A DNA stretch of 64,000 bases from Xanthomonas sp. (lineage in GTDB: Bacteria; Pseudomonadota; Gammaproteobacteria; Xanthomonadales; Xanthomonadaceae): positions 186,001-250,000 of the forward strand of contig JADFDQ010000001.1 of assembly GCA_018262705.1 (NCBI GenBank), written 5' to 3'. The position numbers were made by a program, and so were the translations under genes. Positions 48,305 to 57,188 of the stretch are shown here, piece by piece; position 1 is the stretch's first letter; each line of letters begins with the position of its first letter. Under the pieces are notes generated by a model, which worked only from the letters and a program-made list of their open reading frames with translations, had not been told where the DNA came from and ran no database searches.

Positions 48305-49822
48305 ATGAACGACGATCGGATCCAGCCGGCTTTCCTGCGCGAGCGCGTGGTCGATGCCGAGCGCGCGGCGGAATGGATTGCGCCGGGCATGACGGTGGCG
48401 ATGAGCGGCTTCACCGGCGCCGGCCATCCGAAGGCGGTGCCGCAGGCGCTGGCGCAGCGGATCGGGCGTGCGCACGCCGCCGGCGAGGATTTCCGCATCC
48501 ATCTGCTCACCGGCGCCTCCACCGCGCCGGAAGTGGACGGCGCGCTGGCCAGGGTGGACGGCATCGCCCTGCGTGCGCCGTACCAGAGCGATCCCGACCT
48601 GCGCCGGCAGATCAACGCCGGCCGCGTGGACTATCTGGACCTGCATCTGTCTCACCTGTCGCAGCAGGTGTGGTTCGGCTTCTACGACGCCATCGACGTG
48701 GCGGTGATCGAAGTGACGGCCATCCTCGAAGACGGTTCGCTGCTGCCCTCCACCGCGATCGGCAACAACAAGACCTGGCTGGATCTGGGCAAGAAAATCA
48801 TTTTGGAAGTCAACGACCGGCAGCCGATGGAACTGCTCGGCCTGCACGACGTCTACTACGGCACCTCGCTGCCGCCGCAGCGCACGCCGATCCCGCTGAC
48901 CCGCTGCGACGAGCGCATCGGCCAGCCGACCCTGCGCTGCGATCCGGACAAGATCGTGGCGGTGGTGCGCACCCATGCGTTGGATCGCAATACGCGCTTT
49001 ACGCCCGTCGAAGACGACGACCGCCGCATCGCCGGACACCTGATTGATTTCCTCAAGCACGAAGTGAAGCGCGGCCGCCTGCCGCAGGCCCTGCTGCCGC
49101 TGCAGTCGGGCGTCGGCAACATTCCCAACGCGGTGCTGCACGCGCTGGCCGACAGCGGATTTCGCGATCTGGAAGCATTCACCGAAGTCGTGCAGGACGG
49201 CATGCTGGAACTGCTCAAATCCGGCGTGCTGCGGCACGCCTCCTGCGCGGGATTCGCGCTCAGTCCGGAGGCCGAGGCGGAGTTTCGCGCCAACCTCGAT
49301 TTCTACCGCAGCCGACTGATCCTGCGCTCGCAGGGCATCTCCAACCACCCCGAACTGATCCGCCGGCTCGGCTGCCTGTGCATGAACGGCATGCTGGAAG
49401 CCGACCTCTACGGCAACGTCAATTCCACCCACGTCATGGGCACGGCCATCATGAACGGCATCGGCGGATCCGGAGACTTCGCCCGCAACGGATTTCTGTC
49501 GATCTTCATGAGCCGCTCCACCGCCAAGAACGGCAGCATCTCAGCAATCGTGCCGATGGTCAGTCACGTCGATCACAGCGAACACGACGTGGCCATCATC
49601 GTCACCGAAGAAGGCCTGGCCGACCTGCGCGGGCTGTCGCCCAAGCAGCGCGCGCGCCAAGTGATTAGCCACTGCGCGCATCCGGACTATCGCGACATGC
49701 TGCAGGATTATTTCGACAGCGCCTGCCGCGACAGCCACGGCAAACACACACCGCACCTATTGCCGGAAGCGCTGTCTTGGCACCAGCGTTGGTTGGACAC
49801 GGGAACGATGCGGCGGTCTTGA
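48305..49822 (+). CDS. Acetyl-CoA hydrolase/transferase (succinyl-CoA:acetate CoA-transferase type)
   Basis: 505 residues, class I CoA-transferase. The catalytic Glu294 in LEAFTEVVQDGM aligns with the catalytic Glu of SCACT enzymes, and the oxyanion loop LQSGVGNIPNAVL and the MEADLYGNVNSTHV segment are typical. It moves CoA between acetate and succinyl-CoA or hydrolyses acetyl-CoA. It is divergent from folE with a GACAAT -10-like box at 48268-48273. The next gene on the right is convergent after 9 bp. Confidence 0.9.
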   Translation: MNDDRIQPAFLRERVVDAERAAEWIAPGMTVAMSGFTGAGHPKAVPQALAQRIGRAHAAGEDFRIHLLTGASTAPEVDGALARVDGIALRAPYQSDPDLRRQINAGRVDYLDLHLSHLSQQVWFGFYDAIDVAVIEVTAILEDGSLLPSTAIGNNKTWLDLGKKIILEVNDRQPMELLGLHDVYYGTSLPPQRTPIPLTRCDERIGQPTLRCDPDKIVAVVRTHALDRNTRFTPVEDDDRRIAGHLIDFLKHEVKRGRLPQALLPLQSGVGNIPNAVLHALADSGFRDLEAFTEVVQDGMLELLKSGVLRHASCAGFALSPEAEAEFRANLDFYRSRLILRSQGISNHPELIRRLGCLCMNGMLEADLYGNVNSTHVMGTAIMNGIGGSGDFARNGFLSIFMSRSTAKNGSISAIVPMVSHVDHSEHDVAIIVTEEGLADLRGLSPKQRARQVISHCAHPDYRDMLQDYFDSACRDSHGKHTPHLLPEALSWHQRWLDTGTMRRS

Positions 49823-49831
49823 ACGGGTGGA

Positions 49832-51457
49832 TCAAACCCCCGCGCGCGCCAGCGCGGCTTCAATGGTTGCCATCGATGCCAGCGTGCCGAAGGTGGCCGC
49901 ATGCGATGCCGCCAGGCGGCTGGCGCACCAGTCGGATGCCAGCGGATGGTTGGCGCGCAGCAGGGTCGCGCCTTGCAGTAGCAGCGCCAGGCGTTCGACG
50001 AGGCGGCGCGCTTCGGCCTGTTCCACGTTTTCAGCCAACATCGTCATGCCGGCTTCCAACGCGGCATCGAAATGCGCGTCAACGCTCTTCGCCATCTGCA
50101 GCTCGGCGCGCAGCGCAGCCGCGGTGTCCGGTTCACGCGACAGCGCGCGCAGCACGTCGAGGCACTGGATATTGCTGCAGCCTTCCCAGATCGCGTTGAG
50201 CGGCGACTGCCGGAACAGCCGCGGCATCAGCGAATCCTCGATGTAGCCAATACCGCCGAAGCATTCCTGCGCTTCGGCGGCGACCAGTGAGGCGCGTTTG
50301 CACACCCAGAATTTGCCAATGGCGGTGGCCACCCGCGCCAACGCGGCTTCGTGTGTATCGTGGGCGGCACGGTCGACCGCGCCGGCCACGCGCAGCGCCA
50401 AGGCGGTCGCGGCTTCCGATTCCAGCACCAGATCGGCCACGACGTTGCGCATCAGCGGCTGTTCGATCAGCCGCTTGCCAAACGCGCTGCGGTGGCGGAC
50501 GTGATGCAACGCGCGGCGCAGCGCCATCCGAATCAGTCCAGCCGAGCCGAGCATGCAGTCGAGGCGGGTGAACATCACCATTTCCAGAATGGTCGCCACA
50601 CCGCGGCCTTCTTCACCGATGCGATAGGCCCACGCGTTTTCAAATTCGACTTCGGACGAGGCGTTCGACCAGTCGCCCTGCTTGTCCTTCAGCCGCAGCA
50701 GGCGCAGCGCGTTGACGCCGCCGTCCGGCCGCCAGCGCGGCAGCAGGAAACAACTGAGGCCGGCAGGTGCCTGCGCCAAGACCAGAAAACCATCGGACAT
50801 CGGCGCCGAGAAAAACCATTTGTGTCCAACCAGCGTGTATTCCCGATCCGCCGCCAGCGGCAGGGCGCAGGTGCTGTTGCTGCGCACGTCGCTGCCGCCC
50901 TGCTTTTCGGTCATGCCCATGCCCAGCGTGATGCCTTGCTTGTGCGTGATCGGCACAAAACGCGGGTCGTACTGCGCCGCAGCGGCTTTGTTTGCCCACT
51001 CATGCAGCGCCGGCTCGCGCTGCAGCACCGGCACGCCGGCGTGGGTCATGGTCAGCGGACAGCTGCTGCCGGGTTCGGCCTGGTAGTGCAGATAGCTCAG
51101 CGCCGCGCGAGCAACGTGCACACCGGGGCCGGGCTGCGCCCACGACAAGCCGGCAACGCCGTGCTGGATCGCGGCGCCCATCACCTCGTGATAGGCGGGA
51201 TGGAACTCGACCCGATCCAGCCTGCGACCGTAGGCGTCATAGGCCAGCAGTCGCGGCCGGTCGCGGTGGGTGTCGTCGCACAACTGCAGCAGCCGTCCGC
51301 CCGCCAGCGCGCCGTACTCGGCGAGCCGCGCAGCCGCGCTAAAGCCGCCTTCGCGCTTGACCGCTTCGCGCAGGCCGGGATCGTCGTCCCAGAGATCGTG
51401 CGCGCCGAACGGCGGCGGTTGGTTGTCGACCTGGTGGGTGGTGAAAATGTCTTGCAT
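49832..51457 (-). CDS. aidB: AidB-like acyl-CoA dehydrogenase
   Basis: 541 residues. The long N-terminal extension (about 1-160) plus the ACAD core with MTEKQGGSDVRSNS, KWFFSAPMSDGFLVLAQ, the RHRSAFGKRL helix and FGGIGYIEDS are typical of AidB. AidB is a flavoprotein induced in the adaptive response to alkylation in E. coli. The start ATG at 51457 lies 101 bp from the rmuC end on the same strand. The symbol is by family similarity only. Confidence 0.85.
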   Translation of the reverse strand: MQDIFTTHQVDNQPPPFGAHDLWDDDPGLREAVKREGGFSAAARLAEYGALAGGRLLQLCDDTHRDRPRLLAYDAYGRRLDRVEFHPAYHEVMGAAIQHGVAGLSWAQPGPGVHVARAALSYLHYQAEPGSSCPLTMTHAGVPVLQREPALHEWANKAAAAQYDPRFVPITHKQGITLGMGMTEKQGGSDVRSNSTCALPLAADREYTLVGHKWFFSAPMSDGFLVLAQAPAGLSCFLLPRWRPDGGVNALRLLRLKDKQGDWSNASSEVEFENAWAYRIGEEGRGVATILEMVMFTRLDCMLGSAGLIRMALRRALHHVRHRSAFGKRLIEQPLMRNVVADLVLESEAATALALRVAGAVDRAAHDTHEAALARVATAIGKFWVCKRASLVAAEAQECFGGIGYIEDSLMPRLFRQSPLNAIWEGCSNIQCLDVLRALSREPDTAAALRAELQMAKSVDAHFDAALEAGMTMLAENVEQAEARRLVERLALLLQGATLLRANHPLASDWCASRLAASHAATFGTLASMATIEAALARAGV

Positions 51458-51558
51458 GGCGCGGTCTCGTCTTGCGTCAATTCGAGGCTACACCCATTCG
51501 GAGCAATCGCAGCGGCAGCCCCGACACCCGGCTGGCGTATCGGCACCGTCCGCAGGCA

Positions 51559-53061
51559 TCACAAGTCATCGCTTGAAACATCCGATTCGCCTTTCAGCTC
51601 AGCCGGCAACGCCTTCTTGCTCTTGGCCCCCAGTTCGATCAGCCGGCGTGCGCGCGGAATCACCGCCTGATTGGAATCGCTCAACTTGCCGCGCGCATCG
51701 TTGAAAGCCGTTCGCGCATCGTCCAGTTGACGCCCGACTCGATCGAAGTCGCTCAAGAAGTTGATCAGTGAGTCCAGGATCAGGCCGCCAGTGGAGGCAA
51801 TGGCCGACGCCTCGCGCTGAATTTTGTCGCGGGTCCACAGGCGTTCGACCACCCGCAGCAGCGCCATCAGCGTATTGGGCGATGCGAACACGATCCTTTG
51901 ATCGAAAGCGTAGGTCTGCAAACTGGCGTCAAATCCCAGCGCCGCCGAGAGCGCCCCTTCGATGGGTACGAAGGCAATGGTGATTTCCAGTGCGTTTTCC
52001 CCCAGCGTCTTGGGGTAATTCTTGGCACCCAGATCCTTGACGTGCTGGCGCAGCCCCACCGCATGCCTGCGCAGCGCATCCTGTTGCGCCTCCGGGGCGT
52101 CGGCGTTCATTGCCTCTTGCCAAGCGATCAGATTGACCTTGCTGTCGATCACGACACAGCGCTCGTCGGGCAAATTGACAACGACATCCGGGCGCTGCCT
52201 CTCGCCCTCGTCGGTTACACCCGATTTCTGCCGCAAGTAGTGCTCCCCTTCGACCAGCCCCGAGCCTTGCAGCACGTTTTCCAACATGAGCTCGCCCCAG
52301 TCGCCGCGCACCTTGGCATTGCCTCGCAGAGCGGTCGTCAACTCATGCGCGCGCTGCGCCATGTCCTGGTTGAGCGTTTTGAGTTCGTCGATTTTGCCGA
52401 CCAGAGTGGCGCGCTCGCGGGTTTCTTCTCCATGCAAGGCATCCACCCGCTGACGAAACCCGGTCAAGTGATCTGCGAAGGGCTTGAGCAGCAACTCCAG
52501 ATCGTTTTTCGACTGCGCCGCCGCCTGCTGGGTGCGCTCGTCGAATGCCTTGCCTGCCAGTTCGGCAAACGCGCCCGACAACCTAGTTTGCGCGAACTCG
52601 AGGAACTCCTTCATTTCGGCTTTGCTGCGCTCGCTGTGGCTTAGATCCGCGGCAAGTTCAGCATTGATCCTGCGCTGCTCGTCGAGATCCAGACGCAGCT
52701 TGTCGCGTTCACTCTGCGCATTCTCGCTGCGCTGAGTTGCCTGCTGCAGCGCTTCGGATCGTGCGGCCAAGGCGGCACGCAACTCTGCGTTGGCCTGCTG
52801 GTTGTCGCTTATTGCATCACTTTGTCTGGCGAGTTCTTGTTCCGATTTCTCGAATGCGGCAGAGCGCTCTTCCAGCCTGGCTGCCTTGGTCTCCGCGGCT
52901 TGCCGTGCGCTCCGCTCGATCTCCAGCTCTGCGGCGAGACGGTCGCGTTCGTCGCCAATCGCCTGTTCCACGCGAAGATCGGGTTTGCGCAGCAGCAACA
53001 AACCAAGAACCGTCAATACGGCGAGCAGCAGGGCGGCCAGCAGGATCGTTTGCGTGTCCAT
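51559..53061 (-). CDS. rmuC: RmuC-type DNA recombination protein
   Basis: 500 residues. An N-terminal membrane anchor (about 5-25) is followed by a long coiled coil (about 35-190) and the RmuC domain (about 215-460) with NAKVRGDWGELMLENVL, RPDVVVNLPDERCVVIDSKVNL and GALSAALGF segments. RmuC limits inversions at short repeats. Near the C-terminus the sequence KALPAELKGES is polar. The VIT1 gene starts 47 bp away on the same strand upstream side. Confidence 0.94.
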   Translation of the reverse strand: MDTQTILLAALLLAVLTVLGLLLLRKPDLRVEQAIGDERDRLAAELEIERSARQAAETKAARLEERSAAFEKSEQELARQSDAISDNQQANAELRAALAARSEALQQATQRSENAQSERDKLRLDLDEQRRINAELAADLSHSERSKAEMKEFLEFAQTRLSGAFAELAGKAFDERTQQAAAQSKNDLELLLKPFADHLTGFRQRVDALHGEETRERATLVGKIDELKTLNQDMAQRAHELTTALRGNAKVRGDWGELMLENVLQGSGLVEGEHYLRQKSGVTDEGERQRPDVVVNLPDERCVVIDSKVNLIAWQEAMNADAPEAQQDALRRHAVGLRQHVKDLGAKNYPKTLGENALEITIAFVPIEGALSAALGFDASLQTYAFDQRIVFASPNTLMALLRVVERLWTRDKIQREASAIASTGGLILDSLINFLSDFDRVGRQLDDARTAFNDARGKLSDSNQAVIPRARRLIELGAKSKKALPAELKGESDVSSDDL

Positions 53062-53108
53062 CCCGCCAGTGTAGTCGCGCCCGTCTCAAACGCTGCGACT
53101 GCCGAAGC

Positions 53109-53819
53109 TCAGCCGACGCTCACCCCGAACAGCCAGCCGATCAGCGCGGTGGAAGCCTGCGCCACGCTGCCCCAGAGCAGCACCCGCCAGGCGCCCTTGA
53201 TGCCGCCGCCGCCGGCCACACGCTCGGCCACATAGCCCAGCACCGCCAATAGCACGGTGGTGCTGACCACAATCGCAATACTCAAGCCTGTGCCCTGCCA
53301 TAGCCATGCCAGCAGGATCGGCGGCAACGCGCCGAGGGTGAACGAACCGGCCGATGCCAACCCGGCCTGTACCGGACGGGCACGCTGCATGTCGTGGATG
53401 CCGACCTCGTCGCGCAGATGTGCCGCCAAGTCGTCATGCGCGGTGAGCTGCTCGGCCACTTGCCGTGCAAATGCAGGTTCCAGGCCACGGTGGACATAAA
53501 TCTGGGTGAGCTCGTTGAGCTCGGCTTCCGGATGTTCCCGCAGGGCCTGCTGCTCGATACGGATATCGGCATATTCGGCATCGGCTTGCGAGCTCACCGA
53601 CACGTATTCGCCCGCCGCCATCGACAATGCCCCGGCCGCAAGCCCGGCCACCCCTGACAACAAAATGGTGGCGGGGCTGGCATGCGCGGTGGCCATGCCC
53701 AACATCAGGCTGCTCGTTGAGATCAGGCCATCGTTGGCGCCCAGGACGGCGGCGCGCAGCCAACCACTGTGCTGGCTGCGGTGCGGCTCATGGTGATGGT
53801 GGTGGTGCTCAAACTGCAT
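53109..53819 (-). CDS. VIT1/CCC1-family iron or manganese transporter
   Basis: 236 residues with five hydrophobic helices, matching VIT1/CCC1 proteins that move Fe2+ or Mn2+. GANDGLISTSSLMLG near residue 28 and GEYVSVSSQADAE near 70 hold the metal-binding residues of the family. The N-terminus carries six consecutive His (residues 5-10), an unusual natural tag likely to bind metal. ATG at 53819 is set by this start. The central loop (about 85-150) contains the metal-binding domain typical of the cytoplasmic part. Confidence 0.88.
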   Translation of the reverse strand: MQFEHHHHHHEPHRSQHSGWLRAAVLGANDGLISTSSLMLGMATAHASPATILLSGVAGLAAGALSMAAGEYVSVSSQADAEYADIRIEQQALREHPEAELNELTQIYVHRGLEPAFARQVAEQLTAHDDLAAHLRDEVGIHDMQRARPVQAGLASAGSFTLGALPPILLAWLWQGTGLSIAIVVSTTVLLAVLGYVAERVAGGGGIKGAWRVLLWGSVAQASTALIGWLFGVSVG

Positions 53820-53956
53820 AGCGGAATCTCGCTGTGCTGATCGCACCGCCATTGTAAGCTGCGGCCGTCAATGCGTCGCGCTGTGCCAAGGCGCGTGCAA
53901 GGTGGCGGCCAGCGTCTGCGAATCTTCGACATTCAACAGACGCATCGCGTTGAACC

Positions 53957-55138
53957 TTAATCCAGCACGCGGCAGAACACCGCCTTCAAATAGCGCGACT
54001 CCGGCACCTGCGCCAGCCACGGATGGTCGGCACCGGCACCGGCCACCTTCAGTACCTGCACAGTGCGGCCGGCGTAAAACGCGGCGCGGCGCAGCATGTC
54101 GAGGAACTGATCTTCGCTGACCAAACCGGTGCAGCTGAACGTGGCAAACAGGCCGCCGGGCTTGACCGTGGCCAGCGCCAATTTGTTCATGTCCAGATAT
54201 TTCTTCAGTGCGGTGATGACCTGTTCGCGATCGCGGGTCATCTTGGCCGGGTCAAGGATGACGACGTCGAACAGATCGCCCTTGGCGGCCGCCTCGCGCA
54301 ACCACGGAAAGATATCGGCCTGCACGAAACGCGGTTTGACGTGATTGAGATGCGCGTTGTCCTTGGCAATTTCGATCACCGCCGGGTCGATATCGATGCC
54401 GACCACGTCCGCTGCGCCACGCACCGCGGCATACACCGCAAACCCGCCGGTGTTGCAGCACAAATCCAGCACGCGCTTGCCGCTGCATTGATGGCTCAGC
54501 CATTCGCGGTTGTCGCGCTGGTCGGCAAAGAAACCGGTCTTGTGCGCACCGGCCGGATCAGCGCGAAATTGGATGCCGTACTCGCTGATGGTGGCCGGCT
54601 GCGTGCCCAAGGTGTCTTTGTAATCGAAACTTTCCTGCTTCTGCACATGCTCATCGGCAAAGCTGTGGAAGCGGCAACCGGGAAAGAGTTCGCGCAGCGC
54701 GTTGAAGATCCATTCGCGATGCCGCCATGCGCCGGCGCTGAAAAACCCGACCACCAACAGATCGTCATAGCGGTCGATCACCAGCCCGCTGATACCGTCG
54801 CCTTCGCTATGGAACACCCGCCACGCATTGCTGATCGCATCCAGTTTCAGAAACTCGCGACGCAGCCGCACCGCCTCGCCAATCTTGCGCAAAAACCAGC
54901 CGGCGTCGACCGCCGCATCCGGGTCGTTTTCCAGCATGCGCAGCGCAATCCGCGAATGCCCGTTGTAGAAACCGCGCCCCATGAACACGCCGTCCACGCC
55001 CACCACCTCGACAATGCTGCCGGGCTTGGGCCGCTGCGCGGGCTTTTCGACGAGGCGTTGAAAAATCCACGGGTGGGTGGAATGCCAGGCGTTTTTCAGG
55101 CGGACTTGGGGCAGGGGCTCGGTCATGCGGGCGTTCAT
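53957..55138 (-). CDS. rlmI: RlmI-like 23S rRNA cytosine methyltransferase
   Basis: 393 residues. An N-terminal PUA domain (about 1-90) precedes a Rossmann methyltransferase domain with the SAM motif LDLCCNTGGFAVYAA (near residue 225), DPAKMTRDRE and the TFSCTG catalytic Cys region. It methylates a cytosine of 23S rRNA (C1962 in E. coli). Start ATG at 55138; an ATG at 55126 is an alternative. It is divergent from terC across the riboswitch. Confidence 0.93.
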   Translation of the reverse strand: MNARMTEPLPQVRLKNAWHSTHPWIFQRLVEKPAQRPKPGSIVEVVGVDGVFMGRGFYNGHSRIALRMLENDPDAAVDAGWFLRKIGEAVRLRREFLKLDAISNAWRVFHSEGDGISGLVIDRYDDLLVVGFFSAGAWRHREWIFNALRELFPGCRFHSFADEHVQKQESFDYKDTLGTQPATISEYGIQFRADPAGAHKTGFFADQRDNREWLSHQCSGKRVLDLCCNTGGFAVYAAVRGAADVVGIDIDPAVIEIAKDNAHLNHVKPRFVQADIFPWLREAAAKGDLFDVVILDPAKMTRDREQVITALKKYLDMNKLALATVKPGGLFATFSCTGLVSEDQFLDMLRRAAFYAGRTVQVLKVAGAGADHPWLAQVPESRYLKAVFCRVLD

Positions 55139-55159
55139 GTTTCCATCAAGGCAATCGGT

Positions 55160-55165
55160 TATTGT
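55160..55165 (+). promoter_or_regulatory. Probable -10 element before the terC riboswitch
   Basis: TATTGT about 7 bp before the first bases of the riboswitch (near 55171), in the gap between rlmI and terC. It would start the leader transcript just upstream of the GGGGAGTA motif. Confidence 0.45.
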
Positions 55166-55170
55166 CGCTC

Positions 55171-55292
55171 AAGAAGGGGAGTAACTCCGCGTACGGATGT
55201 CGTCAAGACGGGTCTGCTGTTTTCAGCATAGCCCCGGCACCGTGGCAGACCAATGGTCTGTGAGTGAGACCTTCGCCGACTGGCGAAGCGTG
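55171..55292 (+). promoter_or_regulatory. yybP-ykoY-like (manganese) riboswitch upstream of terC
   Basis: Two hallmarks of the yybP-ykoY family are present. A 5' GGGGAGTAACTCC occurs at 55177-55189 and a 3' GAGACCTTCGCC at 55266-55277, separated by about 75 nt. The CTTCGCC/GGCGAAG hairpin (55271-55288) could form part of the switch or an expression platform. The family senses Mn2+ and commonly precedes TerC/Alx-type genes, as here. The terC ATG is at 55347. Folding and ligand binding were not tested. Confidence 0.75.
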
Positions 55293-55346
55293 CCTCTTCC
55301 TTGCATCCTGCATGGACACGTCCGTCACTCGCATGGCGGAGTTGGC

Positions 55347-56315
55347 ATGCAAACGATTGGTACCCCCTTCCTGTGGCTGGTGTTCGCCGTCGTGGTGGTG
55401 GCCGCGCTGTTGATCGACCTGGTGCTGATGCGCCACGGCGGCCCGCACAAAGTGACGTTCAAGGAAGCCACGTGGTGGAGCCTTGGCTGGGTGGCACTGG
55501 CGCTGGCCTTCAACGGCTGGCTGTGGTGGTACTCCGGGCAACAATTGGGTGACGCCGCCGGCAACCGCATCGGCATGGAGTTTTTGACCGGCTATCTGGT
55601 GGAAAAAGCGCTGGCGATCGACAACATTTTTGTGTTCCTGATGTTGTTTGGCTATTTCGCGGTCCCCGAAGCCCAGCGCCAGCGCGTGCTGGTGCTTGGC
55701 ATCCTCGGCGCCATCGTGTTGCGCGCGATCTTGATCTTCATCGGCGCGGCCTTGCTGGCGCGCTTTCACTGGGTGCTGTACCTCTTCGGCGCATTCTTGC
55801 TGCTGACCGGCGTGAAAATGTGGCGCGCGGCCGGCGACCCACCGAACCTGGAACACAACCCGGTGCTGCGTTGGGTGACGGCGCATTTGCCGTTCCTGCG
55901 CCGCTATTACGGCAGCGCGTTGTGGATTGGTGAGGGCAGCCGCCGCAAGTTCACCCCGCTGTTCATCGTGCTGGTGATGATTGCGATCACCGACGTGATC
56001 TTTGCGGTGGATTCGATCCCGGCGATCTTTGCGATCACCGCCGATCCGTTCATCGTGCTGACCTCCAACGTGTTTGCGGTGCTCGGCTTGCGCGCGATGT
56101 TCTTTCTGCTGCAGGGCATGGCCGACCGTTTCCACCTGCTGCCTTACGGGCTGGCCTTGGTATTGGGTTTCATCGGCACCAAGATGCTGCTGATCGACAT
56201 TTACAAACTGCCCATTCTGCTGTCGTTGGGAATGGTGGCGCTGATCATCGGCTGCACGATTGCGTTGAGCCTGCTGCGGCCGGCGCACACAAGCGCCGCG
56301 CCGCCCTTGTCCTGA
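55347..56315 (+). CDS. TerC/Alx-family membrane protein
   Basis: 322 residues with about nine hydrophobic helices. Conserved acidic membrane segments include VEKALAIDNIFVFLMLF, the MIAITDVIFAVDSIPAIFAITADPFIVLTSNVFAVLGLRAMFF run and LGFIGTKMLLID. The family is linked to Mn2+ export and tellurite resistance. The riboswitch upstream fits Mn2+ control. ATG at 55347; followed 26 bp later by the rhomboid gene. Confidence 0.9.
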   Translation: MQTIGTPFLWLVFAVVVVAALLIDLVLMRHGGPHKVTFKEATWWSLGWVALALAFNGWLWWYSGQQLGDAAGNRIGMEFLTGYLVEKALAIDNIFVFLMLFGYFAVPEAQRQRVLVLGILGAIVLRAILIFIGAALLARFHWVLYLFGAFLLLTGVKMWRAAGDPPNLEHNPVLRWVTAHLPFLRRYYGSALWIGEGSRRKFTPLFIVLVMIAITDVIFAVDSIPAIFAITADPFIVLTSNVFAVLGLRAMFFLLQGMADRFHLLPYGLALVLGFIGTKMLLIDIYKLPILLSLGMVALIIGCTIALSLLRPAHTSAAPPLS

Positions 56316-56341
56316 CCGCGGCCGCACCCCACCTTTGCAGC

Positions 56342-57109
56342 ATGTCCCCGCCACTGTCCCGTGACGCCCAGCGCCAAAACGACCGCCGTCGCTTTCGGCG
56401 CGCACTGGGCAGCAGTCTTGCCTTCGCGCTGCTGCTGTGGCTGTGCTTCATCGCCCAACAGACGTTCAATTGGGGGTTTTTGAGCGTCACCCCGCATTCG
56501 ATGGAAGGCTTGTTGGGCCTGCTCACGGCGCCATTGCTGCACGGGTCGGTGGAGCACATCCTGGCCAATACCACCGGCGTGTTGCTGCTGGGCACGCTGG
56601 CCGGCACCACCTACCCCAAAGCGACCCTGCGCGCGCTGCCGCTGCTGTGGCTGGGTTCGGGACTAGGCGCATGGCTGCTGGGCGATCCCGACTCGCATCA
56701 CTTGGGTGCCAGCGGCGTCACCCACGGGTTGATGTTTTTGGTGTTCACGCTGGGTCTGCTGCGCCGCGACCGCGCCGCGATTGCGGCCGGCATGATTGCG
56801 TTCTTTTTCTATGGCGGGATGCTGTTGACCATTCTGCCGCAGGAAGCCGGCGTCTCATGGGAATCGCACCTCGGCGGGGCGCTGGCGGGCGTTCTGGCCG
56901 CCGCTTTGTTCCGCCGCAGCGATCCGGCGCCGCCGCGCCAGAAGTACAGTTGGGAAATCGAGGAGGAGCTGGAGCAGCAACGCGCGCAAGCAGGCTTCGA
57001 CACCTTCGAAACCCGCGCCCCCGACGATGTGCCGGTCATCTGGCAGCGCGATGAGCCGCATCGCGAAGAACGCGGAGCGGTGCTGCCATTCCAGCGCCCC
57101 AGCGACTGA
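56342..57109 (+). CDS. Rhomboid-family intramembrane serine protease
   Basis: 255 residues with six hydrophobic helices. The catalytic dyad is Ser124 in GASGV and His176 in ESHLGGALAG; the HILANT segment (His72 region) is the oxyanion-side helix. It cuts substrates in their transmembrane helix. A polar cytoplasmic C-terminal tail of about 65 residues (SWEIEEELEQQRAQ) is unusual in length. Probably cotranscribed with terC. Confidence 0.9.
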   Translation: MSPPLSRDAQRQNDRRRFRRALGSSLAFALLLWLCFIAQQTFNWGFLSVTPHSMEGLLGLLTAPLLHGSVEHILANTTGVLLLGTLAGTTYPKATLRALPLLWLGSGLGAWLLGDPDSHHLGASGVTHGLMFLVFTLGLLRRDRAAIAAGMIAFFFYGGMLLTILPQEAGVSWESHLGGALAGVLAAALFRRSDPAPPRQKYSWEIEEELEQQRAQAGFDTFETRAPDDVPVIWQRDEPHREERGAVLPFQRPSD

Positions 57110-57188
57110 CCGCCCGAAGCTGGCCGTTTGGCAACCGTTATTCAAGCGCCCTCTAAGCTTGCAGCAATCGCCGTCGGTGTCCCTTTTC

